This document shows positions 45,481 through 53,894 of a stretch of 64,000 nucleotides of DNA, in pieces. How positions within the stretch are numbered: the stretch's first letter is position 1; each line of letters begins with the position of its first letter. Below the pieces are notes generated by a model that saw only the letters and a list, made by a program, of their open reading frames with translations, was not told the DNA's origin and made no database searches. The translations under genes and the position numbers were made by a program. Source of the stretch: Listeria swaminathanii (lineage in GTDB: Bacteria; Bacillota; Bacilli; Lactobacillales; Listeriaceae); contig NZ_JAATOD010000002.1 of the NCBI RefSeq assembly GCF_014229645.1, positions 310,001 to 374,000 of the forward strand. The letters are read 5' to 3'.

Positions 45481-45954
45481 ATGCAAATTAGACTATCTAA
45501 GCGCGAAGATGCTGCTTCTATGATTGAATTAGAACATTTAGTTTGGACTCCAGGAACAACGCCTGGCAATATCCATTTTGATAGTGAGGCAGATTTTTTA
45601 CTTAAATCCCCTCCAGGGTCCAAAATAGTTGTCGCAACTGAGGATAAAGTAGTCGGGATTCTTGGCTACAAATCCCCTATCCCGCTTCTATCCAATAAAC
45701 ACGTAGTAGAAATTGATATTGCTGTACATCCAGACTTCCAGCGTGCTGGCGTTGGACAACTTTTAATGGACAAAATGAAAGAAGTTGCCCACGAAAAAGG
45801 CTATATTAAAATCGCCCTACGCGTTCTATCTATCAATAAAAAAGCAATTCGCTTTTATGAAAAAAATGGTTTTAAACAAGAAGGACTACTGGAAAAAGAA
45901 TTCATTATTCAAGGCGAATATGTCGATGATATATTAATGGCTTATTTCCTCTGA
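45481..45954 (+). CDS. GNAT-family N-acetyltransferase
   Basis: 157 aa. The acetyl-CoA binding motif is VHPDFQRAGVGQLLMDKMKEVA (about residues 80-101), followed by RVLSINKKAIRFYEKNGFKQEGLLEKEF, the pattern of RimI/YkkB-like ribosomal or small-molecule acetyltransferases. It lies 16 bases after the ABC permease and may be cotranscribed with it. The Rli47 RNA gene starts about 90 bases downstream. Confidence 0.9.
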   Translation: MQIRLSKREDAASMIELEHLVWTPGTTPGNIHFDSEADFLLKSPPGSKIVVATEDKVVGILGYKSPIPLLSNKHVVEIDIAVHPDFQRAGVGQLLMDKMKEVAHEKGYIKIALRVLSINKKAIRFYEKNGFKQEGLLEKEFIIQGEYVDDILMAYFL

Positions 45955-46011
45955 CAAAAGACCCGGCTTAATGTTCAAACTATGACTTTATAATCATTTT
46001 ACGAATAAAGC

Positions 46012-46036
46012 GTTTACATTTATTTGAAACGGTTAT
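46012..46036 (+). promoter_or_regulatory. SigB-type promoter of the Rli47 RNA
   Basis: GTTT (46012-46015) and GGTTAT (46031-46036) are separated by 15 bases, close to the Listeria SigB consensus GTTT-N13-15-GGGTAT with one mismatch. A transcript starting near 46042 and ending at the hairpin would be about 515 nt, agreeing with the published length of Rli47 as I recall it. Confidence 0.75.
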
Positions 46037-46041
46037 ATATA

Positions 46042-46556
46042 TAGTACAACGAACAAATAAAAGGTGATGCGAATGACAAAAACTTGGTGTACAAGCTGAT
46101 TTTTTTCTCAGCTTTGTCATATGCCGGCAAACGTCTGGTGAAGGATTTTAGTGTCAAGCAGCTACGGTTAGCTGACAGGAGGAAGGCGAGGAGTATAAGC
46201 CGCGTCAAGGACTTTACGCTAACTTAGTTGTAGGAAGACGGAATTTCGTTACGTCGCTCGTTTATCAATATTTTTATCCTCACTACATTGGTAAATAAGC
46301 GAATAAAGTATCGTATCATTCATGGCCACTATTTAAGCAAGTTACGGGCGCTCATTTATTCGTAAGTTTGAATATCTTGAGAAGTAAGTAGCAAGACAAA
46401 TAATTCGCCTACTTGTTTGAAAATGCCTCACCGTTTTCCGATTGTTGTATGTTTATTCAGAAACATCCAGACATGGTCCGGCCCATCAGATGAGTGGCAA
46501 GACAAGCTCATCCGAAAAGAAAAACCCCGTGTGACGAAATCGTCATTCGGGGTTTT
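46042..46556 (+). ncRNA. rli47: SigB-dependent small RNA Rli47
   Basis: The region has no credible protein gene but has a SigB-like promoter, repeated local stems and a strong terminator. One early stem pairs ATGACAAA (46073-46080) with TTTGTCAT (46113-46120) and encloses AGCTGA/TCAGCT. Its position between an acetyltransferase gene and a GntR gene matches the place of Rli47 (between lmo2141 and lmo2142) in L. monocytogenes, where the ~514-nt RNA is SigB-dependent and represses ilvA by base pairing. The identification is by location, promoter type and length from memory; the start is inferred from the promoter. Confidence 0.82.
46521..46556 (+). terminator. bidirectional terminator of Rli47 and the GntR gene
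   Basis: Two-part stem: AAAACCCCG/CGGGGTTTT (46521-46529 with 46548-46556) and TGACG/CGTCA (46532-46536 with 46541-46545), AAAT loop, then a T run. The last codons and stop (46543-46545) of the convergent GntR gene lie within the stem. Confidence 0.95.
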
Positions 46557-47208
46557 TTGATTCTGAAAACAAGATAGAGATATTTTTATCATAAAATCTT
46601 TGGATGACTAAGTGACATTTTTCAAATTCTTTTGCTTCTAGATGTGTCACTAATTCCTCTAAGGTCTCCGAAACATCCATTGTAAATGCTTCGAAAAATA
46701 GCTTTTCGTTCTTTTCTTTCATATTTTGCAGCGTCTGGCTCAGTATATCAATGTTTTTCTCCATAGCTGGCATTTCTGTATAGTGAATCATACAAGCATA
46801 AAAGTTTTTCACATGGCTAATAAAAACATTGGTGTCTTGTTCCGCAACAGCTAGTTTAATATAAACTAATTCTTTACGAAGACATGTAGCGCAAACTTCT
46901 GCGTCTTTTTCTTGTAGTTTTTGTACAGCATAATTTAGATGAAAAAAAGCTAACTTCAATCGTGATTTTTCGCGATGCTCGGCTTCACTGTTTACTGCAA
47001 CAGAAAAACCAGTTTCTCCATTTTTTTTGCATAATATACCACTTTTATGTAAACAATGGAGCGCACCAAAAGCTACTCGTTTGCTGACCTGAAATCGTTT
47101 CATGATGTCTTCTATGTCCACTTTTTCGCCATTTTCCAAAGTGTTAGTCATAATCTCATTCTTGATTTCTCCGTAAATAGGATCTGCAACAAATCCACTT
47201 TTCTCCAT
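46543..47208 (-). CDS. GntR-family-like transcriptional regulator
   Basis: 221 aa from ATG 47208 with AAAGAGGTT upstream; the reading to 47241 lacks a site. The N-terminal wHTH (about 15-70, GEIKNEIMTNTLENGEKVDIEDIMKRFQVSKRVAFGALHCLHKSGI) resembles GntR/FadR regulators, and the C-terminal 140 residues are all helical as in FCD domains, with several His and Glu residues but an incomplete metal-binding set. Target genes are unknown. Its 3' end overlaps the Rli47 terminator. Confidence 0.75.
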   Translation of the reverse strand: MEKSGFVADPIYGEIKNEIMTNTLENGEKVDIEDIMKRFQVSKRVAFGALHCLHKSGILCKKNGETGFSVAVNSEAEHREKSRLKLAFFHLNYAVQKLQEKDAEVCATCLRKELVYIKLAVAEQDTNVFISHVKNFYACMIHYTEMPAMEKNIDILSQTLQNMKEKNEKLFFEAFTMDVSETLEELVTHLEAKEFEKCHLVIQRFYDKNISILFSESKNPE

Positions 47209-47324
47209 AATTTGAACCTCTTTATTTTTTATTACTTTCACTGTTATATTTTACACGAAAAAACTCGATTTAGATATGCCTTTTCGCAAAAAAATGTGTA
47301 CATTACGTTACAAAAGGAATTGTA

Positions 47325-47336
47325 TTGTTATAACAA
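47325..47336 (+). promoter_or_regulatory. candidate GntR operator 1 (TTGT-N4-ACAA)
   Basis: TTGTTATAACAA, a perfect palindrome in the divergent region before the ManA-like fusion gene. It shares TTGT-N4-ACAA with sites at 47351, 47389 and 49970. Confidence 0.6.
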
Positions 47337-47350
47337 AAATAGACAATAGA

Positions 47351-47362
47351 TTGTAATGACAA
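47351..47362 (+). promoter_or_regulatory. candidate GntR operator 2
   Basis: TTGTAATGACAA fits the TTGT-N4-ACAA pattern, centred 26 bases after operator 1. Confidence 0.55.
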
Positions 47363-47383
47363 ACGAGATACTCAATGTTATAT

Positions 47384-47405
47384 TTATATTGTAATAACAA
47401 TATAA
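47384..47405 (+). promoter_or_regulatory. candidate GntR operator 3
   Basis: TTATATTGT-AATA-ACAATATAA is a perfect 9-bp inverted repeat with a 4-base spacer, 17 bases before the TTG start codon. Its TATTGT-N4-ACAATA core is identical to the site in front of the gntR gene at 49968-49983. Confidence 0.7.
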
Positions 47406-47421
47406 ACAAGGAGTGATTGTT

Positions 47422-49164
47422 TTGACCACGTATGATTTAGCACCGGAAGTAAAAATCCATCAGTTCGATGGTGCTTGGGCGGGTTACAAAGATATTGCTG
47501 CAGAATTACTAACTGCCATTCAAAAAAAGAATAAAAAACAAACGATTATCGCCATTGAATGTTATCCAGGAACAAGAAATGAAGAAATTGCTTCCGAACT
47601 ACTTCCATTGTTACCTGTAGAAAAAGCGATTTTTGCAGATGATTTGGCGCTTAATAATGAGGAAGTAACAGCTATTATTAAAGCAAATTTAACAGATGAC
47701 CGAGTGTTCGGTATTATGTCTCATTATGAAGTGAGTGACTTTTATCCGGCTGATACACTGGCAACAATTCAAGCAGAAATAGCTGAAATTCAAGGCTTAG
47801 TTGTTATTTATGGAACAGGAGCAACCGTTGTCGCGCCAAGTCCTGACATCCTTATTTATGCAGATTTAGCGCGGTGGGAAATTCAGTGCCGTTACCGCGG
47901 AGAAAATAAACCTAATTGGAAAGCGGACAATGCGAATGAAGATGCGCTTCGTAAATTTAAACGAGGCTACTTCTTTGAATGGCGCATGGCTGATCGCCAA
48001 AAGAAAAAACTCTATCAACAGGTAGATTTCTTACTTGATACAAATAAAAAAAATGAACCAAAAATGGTACGCGGTGAAGATTATCGAAATGGCTTAAAAC
48101 AAGTTGCGAGAGCTCCTTTTAGAGTTGTTCCCTACTTTGATGCCAGTGTTTGGGGCGGTCAGTGGATGAAAAATAATTTTGGACTTGATCCAGCTGCCGA
48201 CAATTACGGTTGGGCCTTTGACGGCGTTCCCGAAGAAAATAGTTTATATATGCGTTTTGATGATATTCGTATTGAAGTCCCTTCCACAAACGTAGTCAAC
48301 CATTTTCCAAATGAATTACTTGGACCAAAAGTGCATAGCCGATTCGGCACGGAATTCCCGATTCGGTTCGACTATCTCGATACTGTTGGTGGAGGCAATT
48401 TGAGTCTACAAGTCCATCCTTTAGTAGAATATGCGCAAGACAAGTTTGGCATCCATTATACGCAAGACGAAAGTTATTATATTTTAGAAGCAGCTAGCGA
48501 TTCCACTGTTTACCTTGGAACAAAAGAAGGCACAACAAAAGAAGCGATTATGGCCGATTTAGAAAAAGCCGCTGAAGGAAATTACCGTTTCCCTGATGAA
48601 AAATATATTAACGTCTTCCCTGTAAAAAAACACGACCATATTTTAATTCCAGCCGGTACGATTCATTGCGGCGGCCCAAGCACAGTCGTTTTAGAAATTA
48701 GCGCGACTCCTTATATTTTCACGTTTAAATTGTGGGACTGGGAACGAACGGGCCTCGACGGCACTCCACGCCCTGTTCACTTAGAGCACGGCCGGGAAAA
48801 TCTCCAACTTGATCGTGACACCAAATGGGTAAAAGAAAACTTAATAAACCAATTTGAAACTTTGCATGAAGATAATACTTCAAAAGTAGAGCGCACTGGT
48901 TTGCATGAATTAGAATTTATCGAAACCCACCGCCACTGGTTTAAAGAAACAGTTACCGTCCACACAAATGACAGTGTGAATATGCTCAATTTGGTAGAAG
49001 GAACTAGTGCTGTTGTCGAAAGTAGCGATGACTCCTTCGCACCATTTGAAGTACATTACGGAGAAACATTTATCGTTCCTGCAATTGTCGGAACTTATCA
49101 AATTAGAAATACAAGCGACAACGAGAAAATAGCTGTTATTCAAGCATTTGTACGTAATTTATAG
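47422..49164 (+). CDS. class I mannose-6-phosphate isomerase fused to a kinase-like N-terminal domain
   Basis: 580 aa from TTG 47422, where AAGGAG stands 8 bases upstream; a GTG at 47413 overlaps that site. Residues about 240-480 are a ManA domain: FDASVWGGQWMKN, LSLQVHPLVEYAQ, DESYYILEA, ILIPAGTIHCGGPSTVVLEIS, with the zinc ligands in place except that the usual HPND reads HPLV. Residues about 1-210 resemble a nucleoside-kinase fold (IAIECYPGTRNEEIASELL, FADDLALNNEEV, IYGTGATVV) but the Walker A GxxxxGKS is degenerate. Function beyond isomerase-like is unknown. A convergent UTRA-GntR regulator and shared operators indicate sugar-responsive control. Confidence 0.85.
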   Translation: MTTYDLAPEVKIHQFDGAWAGYKDIAAELLTAIQKKNKKQTIIAIECYPGTRNEEIASELLPLLPVEKAIFADDLALNNEEVTAIIKANLTDDRVFGIMSHYEVSDFYPADTLATIQAEIAEIQGLVVIYGTGATVVAPSPDILIYADLARWEIQCRYRGENKPNWKADNANEDALRKFKRGYFFEWRMADRQKKKLYQQVDFLLDTNKKNEPKMVRGEDYRNGLKQVARAPFRVVPYFDASVWGGQWMKNNFGLDPAADNYGWAFDGVPEENSLYMRFDDIRIEVPSTNVVNHFPNELLGPKVHSRFGTEFPIRFDYLDTVGGGNLSLQVHPLVEYAQDKFGIHYTQDESYYILEAASDSTVYLGTKEGTTKEAIMADLEKAAEGNYRFPDEKYINVFPVKKHDHILIPAGTIHCGGPSTVVLEISATPYIFTFKLWDWERTGLDGTPRPVHLEHGRENLQLDRDTKWVKENLINQFETLHEDNTSKVERTGLHELEFIETHRHWFKETVTVHTNDSVNMLNLVEGTSAVVESSDDSFAPFEVHYGETFIVPAIVGTYQIRNTSDNEKIAVIQAFVRNL

Positions 49165-49171
49165 AAAAAAA

Positions 49172-49203
49172 GAAGCCTATCAATCTGGATGTTGATAGGC
49201 TTC
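49172..49203 (-). terminator. bidirectional terminator between ManA fusion and GntR regulator
   Basis: A 12-bp stem (GAAGCCTATCAA, 49172-49183, with 49192-49203). T7 follows on the minus strand and a T-rich run on the plus strand. Confidence 0.9.
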
Positions 49204-49206
49204 CTT

Positions 49207-49941
49207 TTATTCAAAATCAATATAATATCGATAATGCCTTCCCACATAAAAGCATTCACTATACTCTCTAAAATCACTTTCTTTTTGTTTCGTCATTCGC
49301 ACTCTTTTTAAAATTGGCTCCTGTTTATCAATCCCTAGAGCTTCCTGAACTTCACGATTTGGCAACATTGCTTCGATATATTCCTTCTCTTGATTAACGA
49401 TAATGCCAAACCCTTTCAAATATTCATAAAAAGAACCATAATAATCTTCCGCTTTGAGCGAATAATCTTGGTTAAACGGTATCACACTGACAAAAAGAGC
49501 AAAAGCAAGATCTGCGGTTCCGCGCAAACGTTTAATTTGTAAGACTTTATCTCCAACCGTTAACCCCAACTGCATCGCAATTTTTTTATCCGCATTTATT
49601 ACTTCAACTTCAGCATGCAATGTCACAGCCTTTTTCCCAAGCTCTTTCATTTCATTCGTAAAACTGCGCACTAACGTAAAATGCTCATCCTCTGGTTCCT
49701 CCCAGTCGCGTACAAAGGTTCCTTTCGCACGTTCTCTGTATAACAAATTTTCGCGAACGAGCTCATCTATTGCTTTTCGTACCGTAATTCTGCTGACATT
49801 GTATAAATCACATAAATCAAGCTCCGGTGGAATTTTATCCCCAGCTTGCCAAATTTCTGATTGAATTTTCCCGCGTAAGTCATCTGCTATTTGAGCGTAG
49901 AGTGGCGATGCGTCATTCATCTTATTTAACTTTCTAACCAT
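49207..49941 (-). CDS. GntR/HutC-family regulator with UTRA domain
   Basis: 244 aa. The wHTH (about residues 10-75) contains LYAQIADDLRGKIQSEIWQAGDKIPPELDLCDLYNVSRITVRKAIDELV, followed by a UTRA effector domain. ATG 49941 follows GAGAGGGAAG. A TTGT-N4-ACAA operator lies 27 bases upstream of it, matching three in front of the ManA-like gene, so it probably regulates both itself and that gene. The effector is probably a sugar phosphate. Confidence 0.92.
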   Translation of the reverse strand: MVRKLNKMNDASPLYAQIADDLRGKIQSEIWQAGDKIPPELDLCDLYNVSRITVRKAIDELVRENLLYRERAKGTFVRDWEEPEDEHFTLVRSFTNEMKELGKKAVTLHAEVEVINADKKIAMQLGLTVGDKVLQIKRLRGTADLAFALFVSVIPFNQDYSLKAEDYYGSFYEYLKGFGIIVNQEKEYIEAMLPNREVQEALGIDKQEPILKRVRMTKQKESDFREYSECFYVGRHYRYYIDFE

Positions 49942-49967
49942 TTTAAGTCTTCCCTCTCAAATTGTAT

Positions 49968-49983
49968 TATTGTCATCACAATA
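49968..49983 (-). promoter_or_regulatory. candidate GntR operator 4
   Basis: TATTGT-CATC-ACAATA lies just upstream of the gntR start and repeats the 16-base core of operator 3 before the ManA-like gene, suggesting autoregulation. Confidence 0.7.
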
Positions 49984-50074
49984 AATCATAGCATATGCTT
50001 ATCCAAAATACCATTATTGAAAGAAAGACTACCGACATCATCTTAAGTAAAAACCATTTGTTTTGCCTAGTTTT

Positions 50075-50665
50075 TTAAAGCTTTGTTAATAATAAACGCT
50101 TTGCTTGATATAGTTTCCCTGAGTCAAATACTAAATCTGAAACACAGCGATATACGCCATTTGAAACTGGTATAGAAAGCACTGAATTTTCAAATGCTAA
50201 ACCACCTGTTAACCTTGTAATCGAGTTATCTTTTAAAGGCTCTAATAAAGCACCCGATTCAGTTGCATATAAAATGAGTAGTGTATTTGAAAATATCTCC
50301 ACTTCGCCTAAAACTTCTTCATTCTGCCCTATTGAATCTATATATTTGTCATTATCCTTTAGCGCAATAAATGATTTTATGAAAGTAAAGTCGTCCTTAT
50401 TATTACAATGAATACTGATACATGCACCACCCTCTGGATCCCAAGCAACCACATTTTTATCTGCTATTTTATAAATAAAATCTTCTTTGTTTGCTTCGAT
50501 TAACTTTTCATAATCATCCGTCATAATACCATTCCATTTAGTTATAATTTCATAATCACCAAATAAAACTGGACCACCTTCCGTGCTGATATATCCAATT
50601 TGTTTGTATTCATTATCCACACTTGTTGTCCTCATTTCATCGTAAAATATAAATTTGTCATACAT
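50075..50665 (-). CDS. orphan protein of unknown function (possibly immunity-like)
   Basis: 196 aa, not recognised. Acidic, soluble, beta-rich in appearance, with GG motifs (EGGPVLFGDYEIITKWNG, DPEGGACISIH, TGGLAFEN) like those in small immunity proteins of polymorphic toxin systems; this is only a resemblance and no toxin gene is near. No ribosome binding site precedes ATG 50665, and a TATAAT abuts that codon, so the true start may be the second Met (about 50635), also without a good site. Confidence 0.55.
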   Translation of the reverse strand: MYDKFIFYDEMRTTSVDNEYKQIGYISTEGGPVLFGDYEIITKWNGIMTDDYEKLIEANKEDFIYKIADKNVVAWDPEGGACISIHCNNKDDFTFIKSFIALKDNDKYIDSIGQNEEVLGEVEIFSNTLLILYATESGALLEPLKDNSITRLTGGLAFENSVLSIPVSNGVYRCVSDLVFDSGKLYQAKRLLLTKL

Positions 50666-50676
50666 ATTATACCATG
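50666..50676 (-). promoter_or_regulatory. extended -10 element abutting the orphan gene start
   Basis: The minus strand reads TGGTATAAT immediately followed by ATG. Transcription from it would begin inside the annotated first codons. Confidence 0.4.
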
Positions 50677-50679
50677 CTA

Positions 50680-50724
50680 TATATTAAAAAACGTAGTATA
50701 TCCAAGTGTCACTTAGCATACTAC
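50680..50724 (-). terminator. terminator downstream of the PTS IIC-like gene
   Basis: On the minus strand CGTAGTAT/ATACTACG with an inner AAGTG/CACTT stem is followed by T6 (about 50680-50690). Confidence 0.75.
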
Positions 50725-50786
50725 GCTTTCATACATTATACGTTTATTCATTTACTTATGGAAACCAATTCAAAGTGCTACCTATT

Positions 50787-51803
50787 CTACTGCAACTCAA
50801 TCGTTAAATCACCTGTTTTGAGGCGTTCCTTTTTAACAAGAATCGGTCTGACAATAAGTGCAATAACACCTGGCAAGACAACTGCTACCAAAATAAAAGC
50901 AGCAAGTGTGCTGAATCCGTAATTTGCTATTAAATAAAGTGGTGCAACAAAGGCGCATAAGCCAAGGCCAGCAACTTCACTCGCGGCTTGAATATGAAAT
51001 ACCATCACGCCAAGAGGTCCAGCAATTAATGTCGTCAGTAACGGCACTAACATCAAACTAGGCTTTCTAATAATATTAGGTGTTTGTAATTTCGGCGTAC
51101 AGATAAGTTGCGCGAAAAATGCACCCCAGTTATTGTCCCGATAACTTAACACCGCAAAGGATACAAATTGCACCGAGCATCCAATCAATGCCGCAGCACT
51201 AGCTGTTGGATCAAGTTGAAGCGCAATCGCGAGCGCAGCAGATGAAGCCGGACTAAGTATCAGTAACCCAAACACAAAAGCAATAACCATCGATGAAATT
51301 AGCGGTGAACCACCAATTAATGAACTAATCCCAAGACTTACAGAAGCTAAAATCGGCGCCATAATCTTTGCAAATAAAATACCGCTAAGTCCGCCCGCTA
51401 AAAGTGATACGCCAGGAATTAAAATCATATCAAATTTCGTCTTCCCAGTGACCCTTTTCCCAGTCCAAACTGCCACAATAACGGCCAAAATAGCGCCCAC
51501 CGGTTCTCCGCTAGTAATACCAACGCCACCACCAGCCAAAGTCACTACCGCCCCGCCGCCAATAACAGCAGATGCAGCCGCACTTATCGTCACAAGCGTA
51601 TTCGCATGCAAGCACATCGCGATACCAACACCAATTCCTGGAATGAGCATCGTTTTACCAATCGCACCAACCGTTACAAGAAATGAAATTCCTGTCATCT
51701 GGCCAATCGTTTGCAACAGAAGCCCAATCCCAAGCGTTACAAGAACCGCATTCGCAATCCCCATAGAAGCCTTATAGGAACGATCTATAAAATATTCTTT
51801 CAT
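50787..51803 (-). CDS. PTS IIC-like membrane transporter (PTS_EIIC_2 type)
   Basis: 338 aa with about nine or ten hydrophobic segments, rich in Gly and Ala, with GTVGAIGKTMLIPGIGVGIA-like and GEPVGAILAVIVAVWTG stretches and MIVRPIL-type C-terminal helix. It resembles stand-alone IIC proteins of uncertain substrate. No IIA or IIB gene lies next to it, so it may act alone or with distant PTS parts. ATG 51803 is preceded by AGAAGGGGAAG. Confidence 0.75.
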   Translation of the reverse strand: MKEYFIDRSYKASMGIANAVLVTLGIGLLLQTIGQMTGISFLVTVGAIGKTMLIPGIGVGIAMCLHANTLVTISAAASAVIGGGAVVTLAGGGVGITSGEPVGAILAVIVAVWTGKRVTGKTKFDMILIPGVSLLAGGLSGILFAKIMAPILASVSLGISSLIGGSPLISSMVIAFVFGLLILSPASSAALAIALQLDPTASAAALIGCSVQFVSFAVLSYRDNNWGAFFAQLICTPKLQTPNIIRKPSLMLVPLLTTLIAGPLGVMVFHIQAASEVAGLGLCAFVAPLYLIANYGFSTLAAFILVAVVLPGVIALIVRPILVKKERLKTGDLTIELQ

Positions 51804-51871
51804 TACTTCTCCCCTTCTAAAATGTATTCTTCCTCATTGTAATCACTCCCTTGTTAAAAAGCTAGTTTTAT

Positions 51872-52726
51872 TTACTGGTTTTCCTTTAAAAAAGTTAAAA
51901 AGGTTTCGGCAATCCGATTTTCCAGTCTTTGCTTGTTTTTTAAGACCGAAAACTTCCGCATAAAACTACCCGCCTCATTAAAAACGCGTAATTTCCCTTC
52001 CGCTATTTCTGTTTTAACGACACATCGTGAGATCACCGTGTAGCCCATGCCCTCAAGCACCATTTGTTTGACCGCCATATTGCTCCAAGCAACGACTTTT
52101 TCAGCGACATTCCAACCGTTTGTACTTAATACATGATCCAGGTATTCTCGTGTACCAGATCCTTCTTCTCGCGCAATCCACGTTGCCCCTTGCTCAATTT
52201 CCACAAGTGAACCATCTGCCCGACCAACAATACACATTTCGTCATCCGCAAAAGCACTTATCTCCAAATCTTTCTTACTCACTTGCCCTTCAATAAGGCC
52301 TGTATCCACTTGAAGTAGCTCGACTTTATCAGCGATTTTCGCCGTATTTTCGATGATGAGTTCGATCGTAATATCTGGATAAAGCTCATGAAACTTTGCA
52401 ATCATCGCCGGCAAATAATATTCTCCTATCGTAAAACTCGCACCAATCCGCAGCCGCCCTTTTAAATGATGGTGATACAAACTAATTTCATCTTCTACTT
52501 GTTTATATAGTCCTTCCAATTGCTTGGCGCGGTGGTATAGTATTTCTCCCGTAGCTGTTAAAATAAACTTTTTCGCTTGCCGGTATATCAGCTCCGTCTC
52601 ATAAGTTTCTTCTAATTTCTTTAATTGCAACGATACAGCTGGTTGGGAAATGTGCAATTCTTCAGCCGCCTTTGTAAAACTTTGCAATTCTACAACACGG
52701 ATATACGTTCTTAATGCCTCATCCAT
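51872..52726 (-). CDS. LysR-family transcriptional regulator (CysL/YeiE-like)
   Basis: 284 aa from ATG 52726 with GGAGGTG upstream; the reading to 52840 runs into the divergent yeiH leader. N-terminal HTH (about 1-60: LRTYIRVVELQSFTKAAEELHISQPAVSLQLKKLEETY) and LysR substrate-binding domain. It is divergent from a YeiH-family transporter, an arrangement shared with E. coli yeiE-yeiH and Bacillus cysL-type regulators, which suggests control of the neighbour in response to sulfite or a sulfur/nitrogen metabolite. This is inference from context. Confidence 0.93.
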   Translation of the reverse strand: MDEALRTYIRVVELQSFTKAAEELHISQPAVSLQLKKLEETYETELIYRQAKKFILTATGEILYHRAKQLEGLYKQVEDEISLYHHHLKGRLRIGASFTIGEYYLPAMIAKFHELYPDITIELIIENTAKIADKVELLQVDTGLIEGQVSKKDLEISAFADDEMCIVGRADGSLVEIEQGATWIAREEGSGTREYLDHVLSTNGWNVAEKVVAWSNMAVKQMVLEGMGYTVISRCVVKTEIAEGKLRVFNEAGSFMRKFSVLKNKQRLENRIAETFLTFLKENQ

Positions 52727-52831
52727 TTGAGCACCTCCATAAAAATAACTTATCAATAATATAATTAATATAAATTTTACTAATAAAATTGAAAATGGTA
52801 AAGTAAAAGCATAGAAGAAAGGGGGATGAAT

Positions 52832-53839
52832 ATGAGTCAAATTTTATTTAAAACGAAGACTTTTTGGTATGGTATTGCGCTGACGTTCTGCATCGCTACC
52901 CTATCTTATTTTTTGGCAAAACTACCATTTTTAATGATTCTCGGACAGCTTGTTACAGCAATTTTACTTGGAATTATCATTCGTGCCCTTTTTCCAGTTC
53001 CGGATAAATGGTTTACTGGCATTCAATTTTCGAACAAAGTGATTCTTCGTGCCGGGATTATTTTACTTGGTTTTCGGCTAAATTTAGTCGATATTTATAA
53101 TGCTGGGTGGCGCGTATTCTTGATTGCGGCCTTATGTCTTAGTTTCGGCATTGCAGTCGTTTACTTTTTGGCGAAACTTTTTGGTGTAGATAAAAAGCTG
53201 GCGATTCTAGTCGCTTGTGGCACAGGGATTTGCGGGGCGGCGGCGGTCGTGGCAATTTCACCACAGGTAAAGGCTGATAACAACCAAACTGCGGTCGCTG
53301 CTACGATTATCGCGCTACTTGGAACTATTTTCACGATTATTTATACGCTAATTTATCCAATTTTGCCGCTTGGACCAGATGGTTACGGTATTTTTGCGGG
53401 GGCTACGCTTCATGAAATTGCGCACGTTATTGCTGCCGCGGATCCAGGTGGAACTGCAGCTGTCGATATGGCGGTCATCGTTAAATTAACTCGCGTGGCG
53501 CTACTTGTTCCTGTCTGCTTTGTTGTTGCAAAAATGGTGAACGCTGGAACAAATAACCGCTTTTCATGGGCCGAACTTCCTGTACCTTGGTTTATTTTCG
53601 GCTTCCTAGCTACAAGTGCTATCAATAGTTTTGGTATCATTCCAACATCTATCACCAATTTCCTCGTTGTCTGTGCTTATTTCCTTATTGCTATGTCAAT
53701 GGGCGGACTTGGATTAAATGTCCACTTACCATCTTTTGGAAAAATGGGCGGGAAACCTTTTGTGGCGGCGTTTATTGGTTCGGTCTTGCTTTCTGCTTTT
53801 GGCTTAGCTTTAGTACTTTTGTTTCATTTAGCAGGTTAA
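52832..53839 (+). CDS. YeiH-family (UPF0324) putative transporter
   Basis: 335 aa from ATG 52832 with AAAGGGGG upstream (an ATG at 52826 is too close). About ten or eleven hydrophobic segments with family motifs [53 protein letters not shown] and AINSFGIIP. The function is not established; in other bacteria the family is linked to sulfite or cysteine-related compounds. It is divergent from the LysR regulator. Confidence 0.92.
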   Translation: MSQILFKTKTFWYGIALTFCIATLSYFLAKLPFLMILGQLVTAILLGIIIRALFPVPDKWFTGIQFSNKVILRAGIILLGFRLNLVDIYNAGWRVFLIAALCLSFGIAVVYFLAKLFGVDKKLAILVACGTGICGAAAVVAISPQVKADNNQTAVAATIIALLGTIFTIIYTLIYPILPLGPDGYGIFAGATLHEIAHVIAAADPGGTAAVDMAVIVKLTRVALLVPVCFVVAKMVNAGTNNRFSWAELPVPWFIFGFLATSAINSFGIIPTSITNFLVVCAYFLIAMSMGGLGLNVHLPSFGKMGGKPFVAAFIGSVLLSAFGLALVLLFHLAG

Positions 53840-53894
53840 GTTATCCTCGGCAACTCAAATTGTGATACAATAGCAAGCACGAGGTGACTATTAC

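Noticed and set aside
46042-46556. Riboswitch, T-box or catalytic intron in the structured region before the GntR gene
   Set aside because: No T-box AGGGTGGNACCGCG, cobalamin-box or intron core motif is present, and the convergent gene is not in the right orientation. Rli47 sRNA fits better.
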